A stretch of DNA of 7,366 nt from Microcaldota archaeon (GTDB lineage: Archaea > Micrarchaeota > Micrarchaeia > Micrarchaeales > Micrarchaeaceae). Within the stretch, counting starts at the first letter, position 1, and every line of letters starts with the position of its first letter. The stretch covers positions 1 through 7,366 of the forward strand of contig JAKASM010000013.1 in the NCBI GenBank assembly GCA_021819045.1, written 5' to 3'. The notes below the pieces were generated by a model that was given only the letters and a program-made list of their open reading frames with translations, did not search any database and was not told where the DNA came from. The position numbers and the translations under genes were made by a program. Positions 1 to 6,046 of this stretch are shown here, piece by piece.

Positions 1-688
1 AAAGTATCATCAATGCCAAAAGTATAAGCCATGGCCATGAGGTCTTTAGATTTATGATCTGCCTGGAGGGCTCCGGCATATTAAGCCTGTTTAGAAGAAT
101 TCTTTCCTCTTTTTCATGGTCCGAGGCGAGCCTTTCTTCTTCTGATTTATGCAGGGCCGCAAGCTTTGCCCTATCCTGCGCGTCCAGCCGGTTTATCATC
201 TTCTGCTCTTCGCTATGCTTCTTTCTAAGCTCCTGCTCCTCGTACTTGTGCTTGTTTATTAACTCTCTTGCTTCCTCGAAATACGATAGCCTTGCCCTTA
301 TTTCTTCAAGCCTTTTCATTAGGTTTGCCTCGGATTCGGTTATTGCCGCATCCTCTTTCTTTATCTGCTCGCGTCTTGCTAGTCCGCTTATGTTTATGCC
401 TGAAAAAACACCCTGCTGAATGCACAGGAGCAGCCCGATTATTGCAAGTACAAGCGCATTAGCCTCGAAAAGGCCTAATGAAAATGAAAAGGCATGGAAT
501 TTGTTTATAAGGAATGACTCTATCCATGTAAGCCCAGTCGGGCCCATTAAGCCCAATATGAAACCTATGACAGTTATCTCAAATATATGCAGCTGGGTCT
601 TTTTGTAAAGAAGGGCCAGGGCGAGTAGGATTCCAGGTACAAATAGAGATATGAATGCAATAAATATTGCAGGTATTACTAACGCCAT
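1..688 (-). CDS. Unknown multi-pass membrane protein with a long charged helical region (partial, C-terminus outside window)
   Basis: I do not recognise the function. Reading the minus strand from the ATG at 688 gives 229 codons without a stop; the frame leaves the window at base 1. Hydrophobic segments are seen at about residues 3-28, 35-56 and 71-92. Residues 104-204 are almost wholly charged and helix-prone (many E, K, R, Q, L; no Pro until 205), probably a coiled coil or a long cytoplasmic helical hairpin. A further membrane segment begins at about 218 (SWPWLILLALMIL). The N-terminal pattern, a Pro-Gly inside the first helix, a Lys-Lys turn, then a conserved-looking Glu and a G-F-x-L-G-L-x-x-P stretch, resembles the N-terminal module of archaeal polytopic proteins such as DUF1616; this is a resemblance from memory only. 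A TAA in frame upstream fixes the ATG as start. It lies 33 bases after rps3 on the same strand with no strong terminator between, so co-transcription with the ribosomal genes is likely. Confidence 0.8.
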   Translation of the reverse strand, partial: MALVIPAIFIAFISLFVPGILLALALLYKKTQLHIFEITVIGFILGLMGPTGLTWIESFLINKFHAFSFSLGLFEANALVLAIIGLLLCIQQGVFSGINISGLARREQIKKEDAAITESEANLMKRLEEIRARLSYFEEARELINKHKYEEQELRKKHSEEQKMINRLDAQDRAKLAALHKSEEERLASDHEKEERILLNRLNMPEPSRQIINLKTSWPWLILLALMIL

Positions 689-721
689 TTGAACATCTAT
701 AGCATTTTAAAGCAAACCAAT

Positions 722-1345
722 TTAACTATTGAGCACTGATTTCGGTATCTCTAACGCCTTCATTTTCATCCCTGGAAATACGGTTCCTGGGGGCACTATC
801 CTTACCTTTACGCCTATAGCGCCGTATTTGGGATACGCTGTTGCATGCGCCTCCCTTACGTAGTTGATAACGTCGCCGGCTTTGGGTATGTAGCCTACAC
901 TTTTTATTATTGTTTTTGCGCGTGCTCCCTTTGCTGCCAGCTTGCCGCTCGCTATTATCTCTGCGCCTATCGCGCCATTATCAAGTATCTGCTTGAGCAT
1001 TGATTGGATTACCTTCCTTGCGTTTATTCCCCTCTCGAATTTCTCTGCTATCTCTTTTGCAACAAGAAGAGGCTCAAGCATCTTGTTCTCGACTTCCATA
1101 ACATTTATTTGCGGATTGTCGATTTTGAATCTTTTCCTGATATTATCTGTGATCGTATCTATGGTCTTTCCAGCCCTGCCTATTACCCTGCCTGGGTTAA
1201 GCACATACACCGTTATCCTTGTTAGAACAGGGGTTTTTTGGATTTCAACTCTTGAGAATCCTGCTTTTGAGAGCTCTCTTTCAAGATACTTGGTTATGTT
1301 CAGCTTTATTATAGCGTCCTCTATGAATCTTCTTTCTATAGCCAT
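722..1345 (-). CDS. rps3: Small-subunit ribosomal protein S3 (uS3)
   Basis: This is an RNA-binding protein of the 30S head, at the mRNA entry channel. The product has 207 residues from the chosen ATG, close to the usual archaeal length. The N-terminal KH domain is clear, with the GxxG loop as GRAG at residues 56-59, inside NPGRVIGRAGKTI. The C-terminal half (about 95-207) matches the second S3 domain, with GAIGAEIIASGKLAAKGAR and a PGT-containing end. The open frame can be extended one codon to a TTG, but the ATG at 1345 is preferred. It shares one base with the rpl22 stop (TGATG) and has an AGTGA Shine-Dalgarno-like motif five bases upstream. The gene is the last recognised ribosomal gene of the block; in most archaea rpl29 would follow, but here a membrane protein gene does. 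Confidence 0.97.
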   Translation of the reverse strand: MAIERRFIEDAIIKLNITKYLERELSKAGFSRVEIQKTPVLTRITVYVLNPGRVIGRAGKTIDTITDNIRKRFKIDNPQINVMEVENKMLEPLLVAKEIAEKFERGINARKVIQSMLKQILDNGAIGAEIIASGKLAAKGARAKTIIKSVGYIPKAGDVINYVREAHATAYPKYGAIGVKVRIVPPGTVFPGMKMKALEIPKSVLNS

Positions 1346-1998
1346 CAATTCACTTTATTTTCCGCTTTTACTTCAACTTTTTTCTTGTCTGCCTGTGTAT
1401 TTTTCTTTATCTGGCTTGGGTTTTGTGCTTTTGTTTTGGCCTGGCTTTTTCCTTTTGCTGCCATACCCATGTGCTTTTTGTTTGCTTCTATTCTCCTCTT
1501 CATGTTATTGCTTATTCCTTCCTCGTTTCCATACCCTATTCCAAGCTCAACTTTCGCAAGTTCCAGGTCGGTCCTTCTGGTCGAACCTCTGCCCATGCTG
1601 TGGCCGAGCCTAAGCTCTCCTTTAGGTGCGATCCTTGGAAGTATCATTGTCTTATTCGCTGCTGCGTGGACTATAAACATATCATTTGGGTCTTCCCCTT
1701 TATTTTCAGCATTTGCTATGGCATTCATGAGTACCTTTTTTACTATCTTTGCGCATTTAATTGGATATCTGCCTTTCCTTCCTCCCAGCTCATGCCTTGA
1801 CCCCATGTATTTGTTGTATTTCCTGTAAAGTATTGGGGTGCTGCCTTCCGACACTTTATCGAGCAGGTACATCGCCTGCTGCACATTTCTGTACCTTATT
1901 GCATCGCAGACCGTGCTTAAGTCTTTGAAACTTGCATTTATATCCTTCATATGCGCAAATGCAATGCCATTCCTGTTCCTATTGAATGAGTATTCCAT
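1345..1998 (-). CDS. rpl22: Large-subunit ribosomal protein L22 (uL22) with lysine-rich C-terminal extension
   Basis: uL22 binds 23S rRNA and lines the peptide exit tunnel with its long beta hairpin. Residues 1-152 form a normal archaeal-type uL22: AYLLD-like helix (AMYLLDKV), the GRYPIKCAKIVKKVL segment, the DMFIVHAAANK strand and the hairpin with LPRIAPKG...GRGSTRRTDLELAKVEL. Residues from about 153 to 217 are extra: polar, very rich in Lys, Ala, Gln and Asn, without aromatic residues after Tyr156, and likely disordered. Archaeal family members are usually about 150-160 residues, so the tail is the odd part. The tail is in frame with no sign of a frameshift, and its last codons carry the ribosome binding site of rps3. 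The ATG at 1998 is preceded by AGTGA five bases upstream. The gap to rps19 is 11 bases. Confidence 0.96.
   Translation of the reverse strand: MEYSFNRNRNGIAFAHMKDINASFKDLSTVCDAIRYRNVQQAMYLLDKVSEGSTPILYRKYNKYMGSRHELGGRKGRYPIKCAKIVKKVLMNAIANAENKGEDPNDMFIVHAAANKTMILPRIAPKGELRLGHSMGRGSTRRTDLELAKVELGIGYGNEEGISNNMKRRIEANKKHMGMAAKGKSQAKTKAQNPSQIKKNTQADKKKVEVKAENKVN
1350..1354 (-). promoter_or_regulatory. Ribosome binding site deciding the rps3 start
   Basis: The minus strand reads AGTGA, then ATTG, then ATG. This fits the anti-Shine-Dalgarno end of archaeal 16S rRNA (complement GGTGATC) and supports the ATG at 1345 over the TTG one codon earlier. The site lies inside the last codons of rpl22. Confidence 0.55.
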
Positions 1999-2009
1999 GT
2001 TTTCACTGG

Positions 2010-2405
2010 TTATTTCTTCTCTCCTATGAATTTACTTCCTTTTGTTGCACTAATTCCTGGCGCGGAATGCACAACGCTTTTTGTAGTGTATGAATATTCG
2101 CCTAATCTGTGGCCTACCATGTTGGCAGAGATCTGCACAATCTGGAAGGTTTTGCCGTTGTGGACTTCAAATCTCAAGCCTATCCATGAGGGCAATATTA
2201 CTGCCTCCCTTATGTGTGTTTTGATTGCCTTTTGGCTGCCTGCCATTTTTATTTGTTCCGCCTTTTCGCAGAGCTTCTTATAATCAATGGCGTTTCTTTT
2301 TATGCTGCGCCTCTGTCTGGATTTTATTAACTTTAGATATTGCTCTTTGGTGAGCTTCTCTATCTCAGAAGGCAATAGTCCTCTAAAAGCAACTCTTTCT
2401 GCCAT
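2010..2405 (-). CDS. rps19: Small-subunit ribosomal protein S19 (uS19)
   Basis: This protein of the 30S head contacts S13 and, during translation, A-site tRNA. It has 131 residues, typical for archaea, which carry an N-terminal arm absent from bacteria. Residues 1-40 give this arm (FRGLLPSEIEKLT...SRQRRSIKRN). The core follows, with KTHIREAVILPSWIGL, then VHNGKTFQIVQISANMVGHRLGEYS at about 80-104, which is the family signature, and a basic flexible end. The start ATG lies four bases after the rpl2 stop, and the end of rpl2 supplies GGGTAA upstream as a weak ribosome binding site, so coupling to rpl2 is likely. Confidence 0.97.
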   Translation of the reverse strand: MAERVAFRGLLPSEIEKLTKEQYLKLIKSRQRRSIKRNAIDYKKLCEKAEQIKMAGSQKAIKTHIREAVILPSWIGLRFEVHNGKTFQIVQISANMVGHRLGEYSYTTKSVVHSAPGISATKGSKFIGEKK

Positions 2406-2409
2406 TTAA

Positions 2410-3123
2410 TTACCCTTTTTTCCTCCTGCCCACTCTTCTGGCTGCTATATGTCCTACTTTTCTGCCTGGAGGGGCGTTCCTTGATGTCATGCTGCTTTTT
2501 CCTTTGTGGTGCTGCTTTCCTCCGAATGGATGGTCTACAGGGTTGCTCTTTACTCCCCTTATTTTAGGCCACATTGTATTTGTCGCATGCATGATATAAT
2601 GGCTCTTCCCGGCTTTCATTAGAGGTTGCTCTGTCATTCCCCCTCCTGCAACCATGCCCAGTTGGGCCCTGCATTCATTGCTCACTTGGATTATATTCTT
2701 TGAGGGGAGAAGCACGTTGGTGTATCCACCCTGATGGGCGGTTATATATGCAGCTGCTCCTGCACTCCTCACAAGTTTGCCGCCATCTCCTGGCGTGGAT
2801 TCTATATTGTAGACTGGGAGCCCTTCCGGTATGTCGCCTATCCGCATCGTGCTTCCAAGAGAGAATACATTCATGCCTAAGTACACTTTGTCTCCCACTT
2901 TTATACCTTCAGGGGCGATCATGAATGAAGTTGTAAAGTCTTCGTATCTTACCTCTATTAATGGTGCTGTGTGGCCAGTATGGTTGAAGATGTTTATTAC
3001 CTCTCCTTCTTTTTTAATAGAAGCATTATTAGCATAGCTGACGCTTATGTCGAATGTCCCCGGCGGCTTTGTATAGGCTTTTGAGCCTTTTCCTCTTCTT
3101 TGCTGTCTAAGCCTCTTACCCAT
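2410..3123 (-). CDS. rpl2: Large-subunit ribosomal protein L2 (uL2)
   Basis: uL2 is a primary 23S rRNA binder needed for subunit association and for the peptidyl transferase centre. It has 237 residues, the usual archaeal length. Visible parts: the N-terminal MGKRLRQQRRGKGS, the OB-like domain with VINIFNHTGHTAPLIEVRY, the SH3-like domain with PEGLPVYNIESTPGDGGKLVRSAG, then CRAQLGMVAGGGMTEQP. The C-terminal rRNA-binding loop follows, with NPVDHPFGG (conserved His at residue 198) and RNAPPGRKVGHIAARR. All landmarks are present. The start ATG lies two bases after the rpl23 stop. GGTG at the end of rpl23 is a good Shine-Dalgarno match about six bases upstream. Confidence 0.98.
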   Translation of the reverse strand: MGKRLRQQRRGKGSKAYTKPPGTFDISVSYANNASIKKEGEVINIFNHTGHTAPLIEVRYEDFTTSFMIAPEGIKVGDKVYLGMNVFSLGSTMRIGDIPEGLPVYNIESTPGDGGKLVRSAGAAAYITAHQGGYTNVLLPSKNIIQVSNECRAQLGMVAGGGMTEQPLMKAGKSHYIMHATNTMWPKIRGVKSNPVDHPFGGKQHHKGKSSMTSRNAPPGRKVGHIAARRVGRRKKG

Positions 3124-3125
3124 TA

Positions 3126-3380
3126 TTACACCAATTTTAGCCTTTTTGCTACATCCTCTGCGCTGCTTCCTTTTGCTAGCTTGATGTATGCTTTTTTCAT
3201 GTTCTGCGCTGTATTTACTGTCCTTATTGCGCTTACTTTGATATTGAATACTTTTTCCATCTCTTCCTTTATCATCTTCTTAGTGACTCTTGAATCAACT
3301 ATATATGTAAGGACATTGCCCTTGCTGACTTGGCCTATGGCTTTTTCTGTTGATAGCGGATATCTTAGCGTGCCTGACAT
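3126..3380 (-). CDS. rpl23: Large-subunit ribosomal protein L23 (uL23)
   Basis: uL23 sits at the exit of the peptide tunnel and is a docking site for the signal recognition particle and nascent-chain factors. It has 84 residues, the compact archaeal/eukaryotic core without the bacterial tunnel loop. Visible motifs: RYPLSTEKAI near the N-terminus, the strand NVLTYIVDSRVTKKMIKEEMEKVFNIKV, then VNTAQNMKKAYIKL and a short C-terminal helix (SAEDVAKRLKLV). The start ATG at 3380 is seven bases after the rpl4 stop. GATGAT upstream is only a partial Shine-Dalgarno match, so translation is probably coupled to rpl4. Confidence 0.96.
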   Translation of the reverse strand: MSGTLRYPLSTEKAIGQVSKGNVLTYIVDSRVTKKMIKEEMEKVFNIKVSAIRTVNTAQNMKKAYIKLAKGSSAEDVAKRLKLV

Positions 3381-3387
3381 TGTATCA

Positions 3388-4188
3388 TCATAATTTCATG
3401 CTGTTTATAGCTGCATCCAGCTTGCTTATTGCAGCTTCGCTCCATATGGTAAGCCTTCCGGGAAGCCCTCCAGGCGCAAGCTTATTTGCACTGAGGTCTT
3501 CTACAGCGCACACCTCTGCTCCTGATATGTTGCGTGCTGCTTTTACTGCGTTGCTGTTTCCCCCTAGAACCATCAAGATCGATTTTCTGTACTTCCTCTG
3601 GATATGCGCCCTCCTTATGCCTTTTTTCTTTGTTTTCTTTTTGCCAATCTCTATTGCAGGGGTCAATCCTAGCCTGCTAAGCAATGCAACCATGTCTTTT
3701 GTCTTCCTAATGTTTTCTATGTCACTGGAGAGTATTAATGGCATTTGGATGCCTTCCAGTTTAACCCTTGCGTATTTTGGGTCTATAGTTGCGGCAATTG
3801 CGCTCCTTATGGCTTTCTGGTATTCTTTTGAGTTTATTCTCTCTATTAATACCTTCTCTATCTTGTGCGGATGCGCTCTTTTTCCTTTTACTGCAGAGGG
3901 GATTCTTTTCACTTTCCCTTGCACCCCTCCGCCAAGCTTTTGCCTTGGCCTTATCGCCATTCCCATATGCCTTCCTGTTCTATAAGAACTCATTGCACCA
4001 TAATATCGTGCCGTAGTCTGCATGCCTGCAAGCAGATAGTGGGCCTGCGGTTGCAGTCTTGTTGTGTTCTCTGCATGTATAGCCCTTGCTATTAAGTCTC
4101 TTCTTACTTCCTCACCGAATGCTGCTGGAAGCTCAACAGATCCAGACCTTTTGCCTTCTAGGTTTAGAATATTCGCATTGGGCATCAT
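3388..4188 (-). CDS. rpl4: Large-subunit ribosomal protein L4 (uL4, archaeal L4/L1e family)
   Basis: uL4 is an early-assembling 23S rRNA-binding protein whose long loop reaches the narrow part of the exit tunnel. It has 266 residues, normal for archaea. An N-terminal strand segment (GSVELPAAFGEEVRRDLIARA) is followed by the basic tunnel loop at about residues 60-115 (with YRTGRHMGMAIRPRQKLGGGVQG and KGKRAHPHK). The globular domain then ends with SILMVLGGNSNAVKAARNISGAEV and PGGLPGRLTIW. The first ATG overlaps the rpl3 stop (ATGA, four-base overlap). A second ATG follows immediately, and either may be used; AAGGT upstream suits both. Confidence 0.97.
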   Translation of the reverse strand: MMPNANILNLEGKRSGSVELPAAFGEEVRRDLIARAIHAENTTRLQPQAHYLLAGMQTTARYYGAMSSYRTGRHMGMAIRPRQKLGGGVQGKVKRIPSAVKGKRAHPHKIEKVLIERINSKEYQKAIRSAIAATIDPKYARVKLEGIQMPLILSSDIENIRKTKDMVALLSRLGLTPAIEIGKKKTKKKGIRRAHIQRKYRKSILMVLGGNSNAVKAARNISGAEVCAVEDLSANKLAPGGLPGRLTIWSEAAISKLDAAINSMKL

Positions 4189-5144
4189 AATGACCTTTCT
4201 GTAGTTGCAATATACATTATTTTTGCTTCTTTTATGCCTTTTGAGTCGATATTTGTTATAGATTTCCTTATTCTTACAAGCCGTTTTGCAGGGCCGCCTA
4301 CAGACCCATCTATTATCATGAAGTCACTCTTTACCAGTCCGTAGTTTATAAAACCTGATTTTGGATTTATGCTTTCTGCTTCTTCCTTTCTCCCTATCTT
4401 AAGTATTCTTTTGTTCTGCTCTGTTCTATAATTGAAGCCTAATTGGCCCGATTGGGGGACCTCGTAAAGCACTCTTCCCATTCCGAATGCGCCGAGCGTT
4501 CCTACATGCCTTGTTTTTTGGGTTGCTTTATGATCCAGCCTTGCAACTCCGAATCTCTTTATGACACCGGCCCATCCTTTTCCTTTTGTAACAGTGATTA
4601 TGTCTGCGTGTTCGCCGTCCTTAAATACATCTCCAGGCTTGATCTCCTTGCCTAGCACACTTGCGGCCAGCTCCAGTTTTTTAGTCAAATCGTTTCCAGA
4701 TATATGCGTCTCGAATCTGTCGGGATGATGCTGCCCGGTTGCCAGTCCTTTGGGATATGCGGCCATAAGAAGGCTTATGTCTACCGCTTTGCCTATTAAG
4801 GATTTCGCTTCTTCCGCGTTGTAATCCACTGTTTTTTTTACTCCAGCTCTCTGCGCTGCATTTTTATCGTGCATTTCTTTAAGTATTTTTTTGTATCCTG
4901 TTCCTTCTTCTTTTTTGTAGATTCGGATGCCGTATGCCTCTATTTTAGGTATCTCTACCACAGTACATGCCCTATTCTCCTCTTGCTTTCCGGCCACGGA
5001 TACCGAAGCGTGCGTCATGCCCGCCTTGTAGCCGATTATCCCTGTTATTGCGGGCTCTTTAGAGTTGGAAAAGTAGTTGCGCACGCGTGGAAGGCGTCTG
5101 TACGCTCTTCTTTTCTGCCAATACTGCATTGATCCTCTAGCCAT
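4185..5144 (-). CDS. rpl3: Large-subunit ribosomal protein L3 (uL3) with phenylalanine at the tryptophan-finger position
   Basis: uL3 is an early 23S rRNA binder whose central extension reaches toward the A site of the peptidyl transferase centre. With the ATG at 5144 it has 319 residues, slightly short of many archaeal members. Visible landmarks: basic N-terminus (QYWQKRRAYRRLPRVRN), GIIGYKAGMTH near 35-45, KPGDVFKDGEHADIITVTKGKGWAGVIKRFGV at about 169-200, and QSGQLGFNYRTEQNKRILKIG after it. In the finger, the usual G-x-W-N-P/H-P pattern reads GAFGMGRV, so residue 220 is Phe where Trp is highly conserved (codon TTC at 4487-4485). The frame can be extended to a GTG at 5153, but that GTG forms part of the AGTGA motif ahead of the ATG. 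A dedicated promoter lies upstream, so this is the first gene of the seven-gene block. Confidence 0.97.
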   Translation of the reverse strand: MARGSMQYWQKRRAYRRLPRVRNYFSNSKEPAITGIIGYKAGMTHASVSVAGKQEENRACTVVEIPKIEAYGIRIYKKEEGTGYKKILKEMHDKNAAQRAGVKKTVDYNAEEAKSLIGKAVDISLLMAAYPKGLATGQHHPDRFETHISGNDLTKKLELAASVLGKEIKPGDVFKDGEHADIITVTKGKGWAGVIKRFGVARLDHKATQKTRHVGTLGAFGMGRVLYEVPQSGQLGFNYRTEQNKRILKIGRKEEAESINPKSGFINYGLVKSDFMIIDGSVGGPAKRLVRIRKSITNIDSKGIKEAKIMYIATTERSL

Positions 5145-5149
5145 CAAAT

Positions 5150-5154
5150 TCACT
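5150..5154 (-). promoter_or_regulatory. Ribosome binding site deciding the rpl3 start
   Basis: The minus strand reads AGTGA, then ATTTG or the like, then ATG at 5144. The GTG inside this motif is the alternative start that gives a three-residue longer frame. The spacing and near-identity with the rps3 site (AGTGAATTGATGGCTA there, AGTGAATTTGATGGCTA here) argue that it is a binding site and not a start codon. Confidence 0.6.
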
Positions 5155-5195
5155 TGTGCCTTTTCTTGCCTGAAAATTAGACAAAATTAACAGAC

Positions 5196-5207
5196 AGGAT
5201 ATATCCT
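5196..5207. promoter_or_regulatory. Perfect 12-base palindrome in the rpl3 promoter (possible operator)
   Basis: AGGATATATCCT is fully self-complementary. It lies six bases downstream of the rpl3 TATA box, that is, between the box and the transcription start expected near 5192. A dimeric regulator bound here would block initiation. The function is inferred from position and symmetry only; no comparable site is seen at the rpl15e promoter. Confidence 0.3.
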
Positions 5208-5212
5208 CTTTG

Positions 5213-5222
5213 TATTTATATA
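5213..5222 (-). promoter_or_regulatory. TATA-box promoter of the rpl3-rps3 block
   Basis: On the minus strand the box is TATATAAATA, preceded by an A-rich BRE-like stretch (CTAAAAA). The expected start, about 26 bases from the box centre, is near 5192, giving a leader of about 48 bases before the rpl3 ATG. The 13 bases TATATAAATACAA are identical to those at the rpl15e promoter. Confidence 0.7.
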
Positions 5223-5267
5223 TTTTTAGTTATTTTGCCAGACCTGCATTTGCGGAACTAAAGCAGC

Positions 5268-5834
5268 TCATGCCATGTTGCCCGCTCTTTTGCTTGGTCT
5301 TAGTTTTATTCTTCCATACCCTTTGTTTGATATCCCTCTATGCTTTCTTCCTTGGTAAGTCAATCCCCTGTAAGATCTGCCCTTTTGCGCAACTATTTTC
5401 CTGTAAATAGGTGATTTTGATATTTCGTTAGTGCTCCTATCAATTAGTATTATTTCGTAAAACTTATCTGTGCCTGCAGAGCCTATGAAATAAGAGTTTA
5501 GTACTTCGCAGTTGGAAAACCTTGTGGCGGCCCTTTCCTCTGCTATTGCTTGCAGAGATTTAGTCCTTGAGAAGAACCTGCCGCTCTTTGATGGCTTTCT
5601 ACCTCCATCTGGAGCTTCCCTTTTGCTTTTTCCTCCCCTCACTCTCACTCTTGCCATTATTATTCCAGCTTTTGCCTTGTATCCTAGCTCCCTCGCCCTG
5701 GCTATGTTTGTTGGCTTGCCAATCCTGACTATGGGGGGCTCTGCATTCCATTTGGTTATCCTTGATTTGTATAGGTCGCTGCGGTTGCTATACTCCTCCT
5801 GGAATGCTTCCTTCATATGGCTATACATGCTCAT
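5268..5834 (-). CDS. rpl15e: Large-subunit ribosomal protein L15e (eL15)
   Basis: eL15 is a 50S protein found only in archaea and eukaryotes, buried in 23S rRNA. It has 188 residues, close to the archaeal norm. Visible signature: SMYSHMKEAFQ at the start, ITKWNAEPPIVRIGKPTNIARARELGYKAKAGIIMARVRVRGG at about 27-68, the basic RKPSKSGRF, a central AEERAATRFSNCEVLNSYFIG and the C-terminal RGLTYQGRKHRGISNKGYGRIKLRPSKRA. The ATG at 5834 is used; the ATG two codons on is possible. GGTAAA lies just upstream as a weak ribosome binding site. The gene stands 123 bases ahead of rpl3, has its own promoter, and no clear terminator separates the two, so read-through into rpl3 is possible. Confidence 0.97.
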   Translation of the reverse strand: MSMYSHMKEAFQEEYSNRSDLYKSRITKWNAEPPIVRIGKPTNIARARELGYKAKAGIIMARVRVRGGKSKREAPDGGRKPSKSGRFFSRTKSLQAIAEERAATRFSNCEVLNSYFIGSAGTDKFYEIILIDRSTNEISKSPIYRKIVAQKGRSYRGLTYQGRKHRGISNKGYGRIKLRPSKRAGNMA

Positions 5835-5917
5835 TTTACCGTCTCTTTCTGGATCTGCTTGTGTATGTGAATTAGACTTTGGGTTGGTCTGTTATTGCCC
5901 TATTATGTAGCTGCTTG

Positions 5918-5927
5918 TATTTATATA
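5918..5927 (-). promoter_or_regulatory. TATA-box promoter of rpl15e
   Basis: On the minus strand TATATAAATA is preceded by a BRE-like run of six A (AAAAAAG). The predicted start is near 5896, which gives a leader of roughly 60 bases. The box shares 13 identical bases with the rpl3 promoter, which would give the two ribosomal units the same basal strength. Confidence 0.7.
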
Positions 5928-6046
5928 CTTTTTTGTTTGCGGCCTTATTCATGCACCCCCTATCCTTCGGTTGGGGTTGCTTTGTGCTAGATATCCTGTG
6001 AACATTGTTTTATTTGTTATATTGAAGATATTTTATTTGCACAGCT
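5928..6046. other. Intergenic region between divergent rpl15e and tfe promoters
   Basis: No open frame with a convincing product is seen here. The stretch holds one GC-rich inverted repeat at 5958-5976 (CCC...GGG arms, eight pairs including one wobble, one mismatch, loop TTC), which stands out in otherwise AT-rich DNA. It lies upstream of both promoters, so it is not a transcription terminator for either gene. Its role is unknown. Confidence 0.4.

Noticed and set aside
54..419. Plus-strand open frame of 121 codons at the left edge
   Set aside because: It is the Ser/Leu/Phe-rich shadow of the charged helical region of the minus-strand membrane gene. The minus frame runs uninterrupted for 229 codons with a good start position and sensible membrane segments.
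942..1613. Long plus-strand open frame of 223 codons opposite rps3 and rpl22
   Set aside because: It lies wholly opposite two certain ribosomal genes and reads as Leu/Phe/Ser-rich sequence expected from the antisense of Lys/Glu-rich proteins. No start signal or family resemblance is seen.
3350..3985. Plus-strand open frame of 211 codons opposite rpl4
   Set aside because: It is antisense to a certain gene, with pseudo-hydrophobic composition caused by complementing basic codons; it only looks like a membrane protein.
5145..5267. Terminator after rpl15e
   Set aside because: No hairpin and no clear minus-strand T-run follow the stop; T-rich pieces lie only beyond the rpl3 TATA box and so belong to the rpl3 leader.
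5512..5910. Plus-strand open frame of 132 codons opposite rpl15e
   Set aside because: It is antisense to a certain ribosomal gene and runs through the rpl15e promoter; no independent support.
5991..5999. ATATCCTGT, also present on the minus strand at the rpl3 promoter palindrome (5194-5202), as a possible shared regulatory site
   Set aside because: A nine-base match chosen after the fact in AT-rich DNA is not strong evidence, and the second half of the palindrome is missing here.
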